Positions 19,202 through 28,997 of a stretch of DNA of 64,000 bases are shown one piece after another; the first letter of the stretch is position 1, and every line of letters starts with the position of its first letter. Location: the NCBI GenBank assembly GCA_023145435.1, contig JAGLDS010000006.1, positions 1 to 64,000 on the forward strand, read 5' to 3'. This DNA is from Clostridiales bacterium. Its GTDB lineage: Bacteria > Bacillota > Clostridia > DUPQ01. A model generated the notes under the pieces. The model searched no databases. It was not told where the DNA came from and was given only the letters and a program-made list of their open reading frames with translations. Both the position numbers and the translations under genes were made by a program.

Positions 19202-20119
19202 ATGAAAAAATATAACTTATTACAAGAACAGATATTACAACTAAAAAAAGAAAAAAATGCTGTCATTGTTGCACATACTTATCAATCAAAAGAAATTCAA
19301 GAAATTGCTGACCTTGTGGGAGATTCTTTACAATTAAGTCAATTTTGTGCAAATGATTCATCACAGTTAATTGTCTTTTGTGGTGTTCATTTTATGGCAG
19401 AAAGTGCAAAGATTTTATCTCCTTTAAAAACAGTTTTATTACCTGATATTCATGCTGGATGTCCCATGGCAGATATGGTAACAGCTAGTGATTTAATAGA
19501 ATTTAAAAAGGATTACCCTGAGGCTAAAGTTGTTTGCTATATTAATTCAACAGCAAAGGTAAAAGCGATAAGCGATATTTGTTGTACATCATCAAATGCT
19601 GTTGATATTGTAAAGAGTTTAAAGGCTAAACAAGTAATTTTTGTACCTGATCAGAATTTAGGAAGATATGTGTCTACATTTGTTAGAGAAACAGAATTTA
19701 TTATGTGGAATGGATTTTGTAGTGTTCATAATAATTTAAAAGCATCTGATATTCTTAAATTAAAAGAAACATATCCATCAGCCTTAGTTGCTATGCATCC
19801 TGAATGCCAAGAAGAACCCATAAAATTAGCGGATTTTGTAGGTAGTACTAAAGCTATAATTGATTATGTATTAGAGCAAGAACATGATGAATTTATCATT
19901 GCAACTGAGCAAGGGATTATTGATAGAATTAATATGTTAGATCCTTCAAAAAAACTTCACTTGGCGGGTAAATGTTTGCTTTGTAAAAACATGAAAAAAA
20001 TCACGTTAGAAAAAGTAAAAGCAGCTTTAGAAGAGAATATATATAAAGTTGAAATGGATGAAAATATTATGAATCAAGCTAGAGGAAGTCTAGTACGAAT
20101 GTTAGAGGCATCAAGATGA
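19202..20119 (+). CDS. nadA: Quinolinate synthase A
   Basis: VIVAHTYQSKEIQEIADLVGDSLQLS; VFCGVHFMAESAKIL; LPDIHAGCPMADM. Confidence 0.95.
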   Translation: MKKYNLLQEQILQLKKEKNAVIVAHTYQSKEIQEIADLVGDSLQLSQFCANDSSQLIVFCGVHFMAESAKILSPLKTVLLPDIHAGCPMADMVTASDLIEFKKDYPEAKVVCYINSTAKVKAISDICCTSSNAVDIVKSLKAKQVIFVPDQNLGRYVSTFVRETEFIMWNGFCSVHNNLKASDILKLKETYPSALVAMHPECQEEPIKLADFVGSTKAIIDYVLEQEHDEFIIATEQGIIDRINMLDPSKKLHLAGKCLLCKNMKKITLEKVKAALEENIYKVEMDENIMNQARGSLVRMLEASR

Positions 20120-21714
20120 AAAGATACCTTGTTGGTGTAGATAAAAATACAGAAACCATTGAAACCGATGTGTTAATAATTGGGAGTGGAATTGCTGGAA
20201 CGTATACGGCTCTTTGTATAAGCGAGAACATAAAAGTGACCATACTTGCAAAGGAGGCTATTGATGTTAGTAATACAGCTTTAGCACAAGGAGGCATAGC
20301 TGTTTCTTTAGGGGATGGAGATTCTCCTACTTATCACCATAATGATACATTATTTGCAGGTGCTGGTTTATCTGATGATGATATGGTCTGGTTACTAGTA
20401 AACGAAGCAAAAGATAATATTAAAAATCTTTGTGATCTAGGAGTTAAATTTGATATGTCAGATGGAATGCTTGATTTAACAAAAGAAGCTGCACATTCAA
20501 AAAGAAGAATTATACATGCAAAAGATTTCACAGGAAAAGAAGTGTGTGATAAATTATTAGCGAGTTCAAAAAAAAGAAATAATATTACATTACATGAAAA
20601 TATGTTTGCAATTGATATTATTACAGAAAATCAAACATATAAAGCAACAATTATTCTTGATCAAAAAACTGGGAAAAAGAAAATATATAAAAGTAAATAT
20701 GTGGTGTGTGCTTCAGGAGGATTTGGTCAATTATATCAAATCACTTCAAATCCAATTATTGCCACAGGAGATGGTATGGCAATGGCCTACCGTGCAGGGG
20801 CCACTTTACAAGATATGGAATTCGTACAATTTCATCCCACAGTTTTATTTCACAAAAAAGATAAAAGTTTTTTAATTTCAGAAGCCGTACGTGGTGAAGG
20901 TGCAGTACTTAGAAACAGTTTCGGCGAACAATTTATGAGCAACTATGATGAACTAAAAGAATTAGCACCAAGAGATATTGTTGCCAGAGCTATTTTTAGT
21001 GAAATGGGAAAAACACAATCAGATTGTGTTTATCTAGATATAACATTTAAGAGTAGAAAATATTTAAGTGAACGATTCCCTAAAATATTTAATACTTGCT
21101 TGAAGTATGGAATTGATATTTCAAAAGATTATATCCCAGTTGCGCCTGCAGAGCATTATTGCATGGGTGGCATAAAAACAGACTTAACAGGAAAGACAGA
21201 GATAGATAGATTATATGCTTGTGGCGAAGTGTCGTGCACAGGTATCCATGGTGCAAATCGTTTAGCTAGTAACTCTTTACTAGAGGGTTTAGTTTTTGGA
21301 AAAAGAATTGCTAATGATATTTCGATGAATCATTTACGTGTACATATTGATAAAAAAAATTATCTAATTAGTGAATCAGGAGAAACTTATTCACAACCCG
21401 TATCTGAAATAGAAAAGCGTATTAAAAAAACCATGAATCAGAATGTAGGTATTGTTAGGGATGAAAAGGGACTAAAAACTGCAAAAAAAATTATGGATGA
21501 AACTTTAGATATTCTTAATTTATATAAGTACAATTCCATGGCTCAGATACAAACAGCTAATATGGCTATAATTGGTGAAATCGTAATTTCTTCAGCACTT
21601 GCTAGAAAAGAAAGTAGAGGGGCTCACTTTAGAACTGATTATCCAAACACTTTGGATTCTTTCAAAAAACATATTACAAAGAAAAGAGAGGAAAGTAATG
21701 ATGAAACTTTCTAA
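20116..21714 (+). CDS. nadB: L-aspartate oxidase
   Basis: Rossmann VLIIGSGIAGTYTAL; HRPAPAEHY-type YIPVAPAEHYCMGGIKTD; CGEVSCTGIHGANRLASNSLLEG. Confidence 0.95.
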   Translation: MKRYLVGVDKNTETIETDVLIIGSGIAGTYTALCISENIKVTILAKEAIDVSNTALAQGGIAVSLGDGDSPTYHHNDTLFAGAGLSDDDMVWLLVNEAKDNIKNLCDLGVKFDMSDGMLDLTKEAAHSKRRIIHAKDFTGKEVCDKLLASSKKRNNITLHENMFAIDIITENQTYKATIILDQKTGKKKIYKSKYVVCASGGFGQLYQITSNPIIATGDGMAMAYRAGATLQDMEFVQFHPTVLFHKKDKSFLISEAVRGEGAVLRNSFGEQFMSNYDELKELAPRDIVARAIFSEMGKTQSDCVYLDITFKSRKYLSERFPKIFNTCLKYGIDISKDYIPVAPAEHYCMGGIKTDLTGKTEIDRLYACGEVSCTGIHGANRLASNSLLEGLVFGKRIANDISMNHLRVHIDKKNYLISESGETYSQPVSEIEKRIKKTMNQNVGIVRDEKGLKTAKKIMDETLDILNLYKYNSMAQIQTANMAIIGEIVISSALARKESRGAHFRTDYPNTLDSFKKHITKKREESNDETF

Positions 21715-22534
21715 TTTAGCTATTGATACAATTATTTTAAATGCATTACAAGAAGATATGCCTTATGGGGATATATCAACTGATAGTTTGTTTTCAAAAA
21801 TTGAGCAAAGTGAAGGTAAGTTGATTGCAAAACAAGATGGTGTTCTTGCTGGGCTAATGGTTTTTCAAAGAGTATTTTTATTAATTGATGACATGGTAAA
21901 ATTTAAATTTAATTTTAGTGATGGTGATTATGTTAAAAAAAGTGATGTGATTTTAAATATTAGTGGAGCCACTGCTAGTATATTAAAAGGTGAGAGAGTT
22001 GCACTAAATTTATTACAACGAATGTGTGGTATTGCCACTAAAACAAATAGGCTTGTTAAAGCAATTAATAATAAAAACATAAGATTAGTTGATACTAGAA
22101 AAACTACACCTAATTTACGTATTCTTGAAAAATATGCTGTTACTATGGGTGGTGGATATAACCATCGCTTTTCACTATCAGATGCTGTTATGTTAAAAGA
22201 CAATCATATTAAAGCTGTAGGTAGTATTAAAAAAGCAGTTAAGATTGTAAGAGAAAAAATTCCTCATACAATGACCATTGAAGTTGAAGCTGAAAATTTA
22301 AAACAAGTAAAAGAAGCAATTTTGGCAAAAGCGGATATTATTATGCTTGATAATATGGATGTTGAAACAATGGAAAAAGCCATAGCATTAATTAATAAAA
22401 AAGCACTTGTGGAAATTTCAGGAAATATTGATATTTATAGTATTTCTAAGAAAACTTTACCAGGTGTCGATATAATTTCATCTGGAGCAATTACCCACTC
22501 AATTGAAGCTATGGATATAAGCTTAAAATTCTAA
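21698..22534 (+). CDS. nadC: Nicotinate-nucleotide pyrophosphorylase (carboxylating)
   Basis: EDMPYGDISTDSLF; GERVALNLLQRMCGIAT; DTRKTTPNLRILEKYAVTMGGGYNHRFSLSDAVMLKDNH. Confidence 0.95.
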   Translation: MMKLSNLAIDTIILNALQEDMPYGDISTDSLFSKIEQSEGKLIAKQDGVLAGLMVFQRVFLLIDDMVKFKFNFSDGDYVKKSDVILNISGATASILKGERVALNLLQRMCGIATKTNRLVKAINNKNIRLVDTRKTTPNLRILEKYAVTMGGGYNHRFSLSDAVMLKDNHIKAVGSIKKAVKIVREKIPHTMTIEVEAENLKQVKEAILAKADIIMLDNMDVETMEKAIALINKKALVEISGNIDIYSISKKTLPGVDIISSGAITHSIEAMDISLKF

Positions 22535-22535
22535 G

Positions 22536-22795
22536 TTATCAACAGAATATAAGGGTTGTCCACAATTGCAGTAAAAAGTTAACAATATTTTAAAAAGATA
22601 TCCACAGAAAAACCAAGAAAAATTAAATAGAAAATAAAAAACCACAAAGAAGCCGGGTTTTAGTGGCTTTTTTGCCATAAAAGTTATCAACAGGGAGATA
22701 TCAACAACTGTGGAAAGAATTTTATAAAAAAACTAAAAAATCCCATTAAATAGGGCATTTCACGGTTATCCACAGAAAAACACTACTTTTCCACA
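22536..22795. promoter_or_regulatory. Cluster of DnaA-box-like 9-mers
   Basis: TTATCAACA 22536, TTGTCCACA 22556, ATATCCACA 22598, TTATCAACA 22684, ATATCAACA 22698, TTATCCACA 22766 (consensus match), TTTTCCACA 22787; also a weaker reverse site TGTGGAAAG at 22709. Confidence 0.65.
22646..22673 (+). terminator. Probable terminator downstream of nadC
   Basis: AAGAAGCC...GGCTTTTT with T-run (one G-T pair). Confidence 0.5.
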
Positions 22796-22971
22796 AACAA
22801 ATGTTCACCCCAAATAATATTAGTTTTTATGAAACCTTTTGGGCCTTTTTTTCGTCTAATATTTATGACGGCTTTTATTAGTTGTTATTAATTGTATTTC
22901 ACTTTTTCAAGTGATATACTATTAATGAAATTTTTACTAAAGAAAAAACATTATAAAGGAGGAAATAAATA

Positions 22972-25932
22972 ATGAAATCAGTAAAAAGAATTCTTTCGTC
23001 AATTCTGGTTATTACCATGCTATTAGTCATGGTTTCTTTACCAGTTAGTGCGGCTATTTCATCTCAAGCAGACACTGTTAGAATATTAGGTGTTCTAAAG
23101 GGTGATAGCGCAGCAGGTGTAACGGAAGAATATTTGGCAAAAAATACAAATAGATCTCAGGGTGCTAGAATATTACTAAGACTTATGGGATTAGAAACAG
23201 AAGCAGATGCATTTACAGGTAGCGCTACATTTAGCGACGCATCTAATGCATCAAGTTATTGGCAACACATGTTAGCTTATTTAAAAGCAAATCCAGAAGT
23301 TGGTTTCCAAGGATATCCAGATGGAACTTTTAAACCTCTTAAAGTTATGACAGCTCAAGAAATATATAAAGTGTTGTTAACTTCTTTAGGATACGTACAA
23401 GACGTAGACTATACATGGGATGAAGTTTTTACATTCGCTGCTGAAAAAGGATTAACTGCATTATATGGTACAGAAGAAATAACAAATGATGATTTAGCAA
23501 CCGCATTAGTTGAAGCATTAAATGCAACTAAAAAAGACGGTATGAGATTAATCAACTTCTTAGTACAAGAAGGTGTTGTTACTTCTACCAAAGCCGCTGA
23601 AGCTGGCTTCTTAACCATTACAGAACTTGTTTATGAAGAAACTTACCTATGTATCTATAATGGAACACCTGATTGGCCTAGTACATTAGAAGCAACTTTT
23701 GCTGATGAAACAACAGGTTCAGTTAACGTTGTTTGGTCTTCAATTGATTCAAGTGTAGTTGGTTTCCATGGTGCTACTGGTACTGTTGAAGGATATGGAA
23801 CGATTTCAGTAATCGTTGAAGTATTCCCTGAAACATTAACAGTAATGGATGCTTTCCCATCAGATGCTGATGAAATTACTGTATTAGTAAATCAACCAGT
23901 ACCTATTGGAACTACTATTACTCTTAAAAGAGGATTAGTTGGTTTAGGAACTACTGTTACTTATTCAGAAAACAGAAAATCATTTACTTTTACTCAAACA
24001 TGGAATTTCACACCTGGTGAATATACTGTAAATGTTGGAGGAAGTGAAAAAACATTTACTATTGAAGCAGAGAGAGCTGAAGGATTATACATCGATGCAG
24101 ATTATATCTATCCATTAGCTAATCAAGATTTACAAATTCATTTAGTTAACCAATATGGAATGGCTATGAATTTAACAAATGTACAAATTACTATTTCAAA
24201 TATTACTAAAGGAATTCAAGTTCCATACACAATTACTGGTGAAACAGCAATTGCTAATGGTTCTGATCCCTCAAAAGTAGAAGCCGGAGATCAATTAATG
24301 ATTTTTGTACTTCATAATACTAGTATGTTGACAGCAACAAAACAGGTAGTCGTATATGACGAACCAAGCATTCAAGCTTTACAGTTTGGAACATTAGAAA
24401 TTGCTGATAACAAATCAACAATCGTAGAATACACAACAGGACATAAAATTGAAGTATATGCAATTGATCAATATGGTAATCCATTAATGTTAACCAACGC
24501 TGACATTCAGCCTGGTGGACTAATTCAAGTTTACAGTACTTCAGAAACTATTATTAACCCAGCAAGCATTATTATAAACGGCGAAGGCGACTTAGTCTTT
24601 AATGCAGAAGCACCAGGAATTGTTACATTGCACTTAATTGTTCCAACAAAAGGAATTATTGCGCAACAGACATTAACTGTTTATGCTTCATCAGCTATTG
24701 ACAATTTTATTATTGCCGGTGCAACTGGAAGAGTTACAGCTGGAACAACTGCTGACTTAATTTCTCAAGCATATGACCAATATGGTACACCTCTTTCATT
24801 ACTTGGTAACTTTGAAGTAAGCAAATTAGTTGTTTCATCATCTAATCCAAGTGTAGTACCAAACAATGGTATTATCTATGATGCAGGAACTGGTACATTA
24901 CAAGTTATGGCAGGAATTGCAGGAACTGCACAAGTTTTCTACAGTTATGATGGTTCAACTACACAGTCATTCTCAGTTACTGTAGATGAAGCTCCAAGAC
25001 CAGTTACTCTTGTGTCATCTAACATACCTTCATACTTCCAAGTAGGAGCAATCTATGCTGCCACTGATGCTAATTTAGTTATAAAAGACCAGTATGGTGA
25101 GGCTATTGATTTAGAGGGAACAGGATATACTGTATCTATAGAATTTGTAAACGGAACAGGTACTTATATGTCTTCATCTCCAGCAAGTTTTGATGGAACA
25201 AATACTGTAACATTTACAGCATCAAGTACTGCAGGAACAGCTAATGTTCAATTATCACTACTTAATTCATCAATGACATCTGTTAGTGTTATTCAACCAA
25301 ATGTATATGTTCTTAATGCTAGTGAAATTACTAACTACACCTTAAGTGATGCACCAATCTTATATGGTGCCCCAGGAACAGCTGGAACTGACTATGAAGT
25401 AACATTAGAGATTCAAGGAAAAACAAGCACAGGTCAAACTGTTATATTAGAAGGCTCAGGTGCAGTTCCATCAGGAATTATTATGGTAACAAATTCTAAC
25501 AGCGCTGACTTTACATTGAATAATACTACATTAGAATTGTCCGCACAGGCAGCTGGAACAACGACTATTAAGATCTTCTCAGTATATGGTGAAGAAGATG
25601 CTATCACTGTAACAGCAGTAAGCGATTTACCAGAAGTCACTATATTCGCTTGGAATGCAAGTGAAGACTTTGAAATTAATGAAGGTCAAACAGCAGTTGC
25701 TTTATTAGAAGGTGACGTTGTTGTTAAAGATCAGTATGGTGTTGTGATTGATTTAACATCAGGTTCTTGGTATACATCAATTCCTGCAGCAATTAGTATT
25801 GCTACACAATCAACTAATAAGTCACCAACTGTTACTATTGGTACTGTTACCACAGACACAGCAGTATCTATTTCATACATTACAACAGATGGTAAAGTAT
25901 TAACACATACCTTCACAGTTGTAGATGACTAA
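22972..25932 (+). CDS. Secreted S-layer-homology / bacterial Ig-like repeat surface protein
   Basis: Signal peptide MKSVKRILSSILVITMLLVMVSLPVSAA; SLH-like segment GFQGYPDGTFKPLKVMTAQEIYKVLLTSLGY; multiple ~105-aa Ig-like modules with a recurring DQYG motif. Confidence 0.8.
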   Translation: MKSVKRILSSILVITMLLVMVSLPVSAAISSQADTVRILGVLKGDSAAGVTEEYLAKNTNRSQGARILLRLMGLETEADAFTGSATFSDASNASSYWQHMLAYLKANPEVGFQGYPDGTFKPLKVMTAQEIYKVLLTSLGYVQDVDYTWDEVFTFAAEKGLTALYGTEEITNDDLATALVEALNATKKDGMRLINFLVQEGVVTSTKAAEAGFLTITELVYEETYLCIYNGTPDWPSTLEATFADETTGSVNVVWSSIDSSVVGFHGATGTVEGYGTISVIVEVFPETLTVMDAFPSDADEITVLVNQPVPIGTTITLKRGLVGLGTTVTYSENRKSFTFTQTWNFTPGEYTVNVGGSEKTFTIEAERAEGLYIDADYIYPLANQDLQIHLVNQYGMAMNLTNVQITISNITKGIQVPYTITGETAIANGSDPSKVEAGDQLMIFVLHNTSMLTATKQVVVYDEPSIQALQFGTLEIADNKSTIVEYTTGHKIEVYAIDQYGNPLMLTNADIQPGGLIQVYSTSETIINPASIIINGEGDLVFNAEAPGIVTLHLIVPTKGIIAQQTLTVYASSAIDNFIIAGATGRVTAGTTADLISQAYDQYGTPLSLLGNFEVSKLVVSSSNPSVVPNNGIIYDAGTGTLQVMAGIAGTAQVFYSYDGSTTQSFSVTVDEAPRPVTLVSSNIPSYFQVGAIYAATDANLVIKDQYGEAIDLEGTGYTVSIEFVNGTGTYMSSSPASFDGTNTVTFTASSTAGTANVQLSLLNSSMTSVSVIQPNVYVLNASEITNYTLSDAPILYGAPGTAGTDYEVTLEIQGKTSTGQTVILEGSGAVPSGIIMVTNSNSADFTLNNTTLELSAQAAGTTTIKIFSVYGEEDAITVTAVSDLPEVTIFAWNASEDFEINEGQTAVALLEGDVVVKDQYGVVIDLTSGSWYTSIPAAISIATQSTNKSPTVTIGTVTTDTAVSISYITTDGKVLTHTFTVVDD

Positions 25933-25953
25933 ATAGTTTTAAACAAATTTATT

Positions 25954-25985
25954 GAAAGAGTACTTAATTGTACTCTTTCTTTTTG
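25954..25985 (+). terminator. Rho-independent terminator
   Basis: GAAAGAGTAC-ttaatt-GTACTCTTTC followed by TTTTTG. Confidence 0.9.
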
Positions 25986-26070
25986 TGAATTTTTTGTAAA
26001 CGATTATGTATTTTACTTATGAGGTCTTTTATTTATGATATAATTTGTATAGTAAAAAAAGGGGGCCATT

Positions 26071-27174
26071 TTGTTAAAGAAAATTACCAGTATAGTTTTA
26101 ATATTTTTACTAATAAGCTTACCATTAATGGCAAAAGCTTCATCCTTTAATGAATTACAAGTTGAGTACCTATCTAATAGTGAGCAATTACAATCACTTA
26201 AAGAACAATTAAATGATCAAATTGATAATTATGTAGATGATTATTATAGGTATGTTAAGATGAGTAGTAGAAGTAATCTTTCATATAATCTTGCATATTT
26301 AATGATTAATAAAATTACAGGTAAATTAAATGTTGATTGGAATATAGAAAGAACTAAAGAACAATTATTAACGACTACTAGTTCCCTTGAAATAACATTT
26401 AGAAATTTATATTTTTCTCTATACTCGTTTCATAAAAATGTAAACAGCATGCAAGATAAGTATGATAAACAAGTAGTTGCTTATGCTAATTCACAATTGT
26501 TGTTTTCACAAGGTTATATTAATCAATCTTCTCTTAGAGTAGCAAGATACACCTTAGAAACCGCAAAAGTATCTTTAAATAGTAGTAAGCGAAATTATGA
26601 GAATGCTCTATTTTCTTTTAATATAGCAATGAAACAATCAATTAACTTTTCTGATTATTCTTGGGATATAGAAGAAACTCTTTTACCCGTTTTAAAGCTT
26701 AGTGAGTATCTTGATAGTTTTATTACGTATTCAAAAGTTATCATTGAATATGATAGACAACTTTATAAAGATGAAATTAAGGTTGATTATCTTGATGGAT
26801 ATAATGTTAATGTAACAACAAATAGTGGTTCAATAGATTATAAGCAAACGATGATTACAATGGAGCTAAATCAATTATATAAAGAAACATTCATAACCTC
26901 ACAATCTAAGGAGATAAGACAATTGTTTTTCAATTTATCTCAAGAACATGACACAATTAATAATTACAAAACAAAAATTAATATTTATTATCAAGAAATG
27001 CTAGATAATAAAGCATTTGCTGAAAAAGGATATATTGACCAAGAAGAATATCAAGAATATGTAGAATGTTATGAAGCATCTCTTGTTACCTATATAGAAA
27101 AGATGTACACATACAATACACATGTATTGCAACTTGAAAATATTGCTTGCACTTATATGAAGGAGACTTTTTAA
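26071..27174 (+). CDS. Secreted TolC-like (outer-membrane-efflux-protein-like) coiled-coil protein
   Basis: TTG start after GGGGG SD; signal peptide; SQLLFSQGYINQSSLRVARYTLETAKVSLNSSKRNYENALFSFNIAM resembles the TolC/OEP helical repeat. Confidence 0.55.
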   Translation: MLKKITSIVLIFLLISLPLMAKASSFNELQVEYLSNSEQLQSLKEQLNDQIDNYVDDYYRYVKMSSRSNLSYNLAYLMINKITGKLNVDWNIERTKEQLLTTTSSLEITFRNLYFSLYSFHKNVNSMQDKYDKQVVAYANSQLLFSQGYINQSSLRVARYTLETAKVSLNSSKRNYENALFSFNIAMKQSINFSDYSWDIEETLLPVLKLSEYLDSFITYSKVIIEYDRQLYKDEIKVDYLDGYNVNVTTNSGSIDYKQTMITMELNQLYKETFITSQSKEIRQLFFNLSQEHDTINNYKTKINIYYQEMLDNKAFAEKGYIDQEEYQEYVECYEASLVTYIEKMYTYNTHVLQLENIACTYMKETF

Positions 27175-27176
27175 TC

Positions 27177-28229
27177 ATGAAGAAAAAAATTATTTTATTA
27201 GTGATCATAGCGCTGTTAATCAGCGGAGGTGTTTTAGGAGTTGAAGTAATAAAAATTTCAATTGAACAAGCTAATACTTTAGCTATTACAAATAATCCAT
27301 ATGTAGCAATTGACGAATTACGATATGATGCTGCTGTTATTTCATATGACGAGGCAAATAGAATAGCTTCAATCACAGAAAAGACAACCTACAAAGGACA
27401 AATTAAAGGGGTTTATACACCATTTAATGAAGAGACTACTTTAACTTTAATAGTAATGAATAATAATAAGAATATTAAAAATATTGAAAAAGACATTCTA
27501 AATGTGAGTTATGATTATTATCTTTTTGAAAGTAGTTTATATTTAGCTAATGAGACTTTTTTAAAGGCTAAAAGTGATTATTTGGAAATATTAGCAACAT
27601 CAGATAGTATAGAACTTGAAAAAATGAATGGAGAATATTTAGTAGAGTCTTCAAGAATTGCCTTAGAAAATGCTGAGAATGAGTTTGCAGCAATTGGCAA
27701 GCGATTAAAAAGTATGTTACCAGACAATAAAATTATTGATATTAATTTAATTGATATAATAAACCCTTATGACCTTACCTATGAAGAAGTATATGAAAGT
27801 GCAATGACAAATCATATTACGTTATATTCGTCTTCGCGTAATATGGAATCAAAAGAAATATATTTTAATATTATTAGTCAATTTTATGGAGAAACTACAG
27901 AAAAACATATTACTGCAAAGGCTAATTATGAACAAGCGTTATTAGATTATAATAAACAATTACTTTCAGTTGAAGTTTCAATTTTACGTGATATAAATAA
28001 TTTAAAAACAAAATATGACTATTTACAATTAGAAAAATTGAATCAACAAATTAAATTAGAAGACTATGAGATAGCTTTGACACAATATGAACAAGGATTT
28101 ATCTCTCTTAATATTCTACAGGGAAAAGAGAAAACCTATAAGGTGGTAGTTTCTTTAGTTTCACAAAAGGAGAAAACCTATATATTAGCATTAAAAGATT
28201 TAGAAATCAGTACAGGATATATTCGTTAA
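27177..28229 (+). CDS. Secreted TolC-like coiled-coil protein
   Basis: Signal peptide; ISIEQANTLAITNNPYV N-terminus and ALTQYEQGFISLNILQGKEKTYKVVVSLVSQKEKTYILALKDLEISTG C-terminus, both OEP-like. Confidence 0.65.
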   Translation: MKKKIILLVIIALLISGGVLGVEVIKISIEQANTLAITNNPYVAIDELRYDAAVISYDEANRIASITEKTTYKGQIKGVYTPFNEETTLTLIVMNNNKNIKNIEKDILNVSYDYYLFESSLYLANETFLKAKSDYLEILATSDSIELEKMNGEYLVESSRIALENAENEFAAIGKRLKSMLPDNKIIDINLIDIINPYDLTYEEVYESAMTNHITLYSSSRNMESKEIYFNIISQFYGETTEKHITAKANYEQALLDYNKQLLSVEVSILRDINNLKTKYDYLQLEKLNQQIKLEDYEIALTQYEQGFISLNILQGKEKTYKVVVSLVSQKEKTYILALKDLEISTGYIR

Positions 28230-28254
28230 AGGCACTTTAAAAGTGCTTTTTTCT
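28229..28254 (+). terminator. Rho-independent terminator
   Basis: GGCACTTTAAAAGTGCTTTTTTC. Confidence 0.7.
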
Positions 28255-28304
28255 CGCTTTGTTTTTATGATATAATTATGAGTATAGTAAAGGGAGGTGC
28301 TTAT

Positions 28305-28997
28305 TTGTCTGCTAAAATTTTAATTGTTGATGATGAAAGAAATATTGTTAATATTCTCAAGTTTAATTTGCAAAAAGAGGGATATACCACAATAGAAGCA
28401 TATGATGGACAAGAAGCTATTGAAAAGGGCCTAAATGAACACCCTGATTTAATCCTTTTAGATGTTATGTTACCAATTTATGATGGATTTACTGTTTGTC
28501 GTAAATTACGTGAGAGAATTCAAACACCAATTATCATGCTTACAGCTAAAGAAGAAGAATTAGATAAAGTGCTGGGGCTTGAACTAGGGGCCGATGATTA
28601 TGTAACTAAACCATTTTCTCCAAGAGAATTAATAGCTAGAATAAAATCAAATTTACGTCGAATGAAACCAAAAGATTTAAAAGATTTAAAAGAGAGCATT
28701 ACTATATTTGACTTGCAAATAAACGAAGCAAGGTATGAAGTGTTAAAAAATAATCAACCAATTGAATTATCAAGCAGAGAATTTGAATTATTATCATTTC
28801 TAGTTGAGAATAGAGGAGTTGTCATGAGTCGTGAAAAACTACTAGAATCAATTTGGGATTATAATTATTATGGTGATATGAGAACTGTGGATGTTACAAT
28901 TAGCCGTCTTAGAGATAAATTGTCAACAGATAAAAACAAGTATATTGTAACTAAACGTGGTATTGGATATTTTTTCAGAAAGGATGATAAGGAGTAA
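28305..28997 (+). CDS. walR: OmpR-family response regulator WalR (YycF)
   Basis: ILIVDDERNIVNILKFNLQKEGY, receiver plus winged helix (TVDVTISRLRDKLS, TKRGIGYFF), next to walK-yycH-yycI. TTG start after GGGAGGT; an upstream ATG at 28278 is also in frame. Confidence 0.9.
   Translation: MSAKILIVDDERNIVNILKFNLQKEGYTTIEAYDGQEAIEKGLNEHPDLILLDVMLPIYDGFTVCRKLRERIQTPIIMLTAKEEELDKVLGLELGADDYVTKPFSPRELIARIKSNLRRMKPKDLKDLKESITIFDLQINEARYEVLKNNQPIELSSREFELLSFLVENRGVVMSREKLLESIWDYNYYGDMRTVDVTISRLRDKLSTDKNKYIVTKRGIGYFFRKDDKE

Noticed and set aside
22536-22795. Calling this region the chromosomal oriC outright
   Set aside because: No dnaA/dnaN nearby and gene orientation to the left is head-on; kept only as a DnaA-box cluster with tests.
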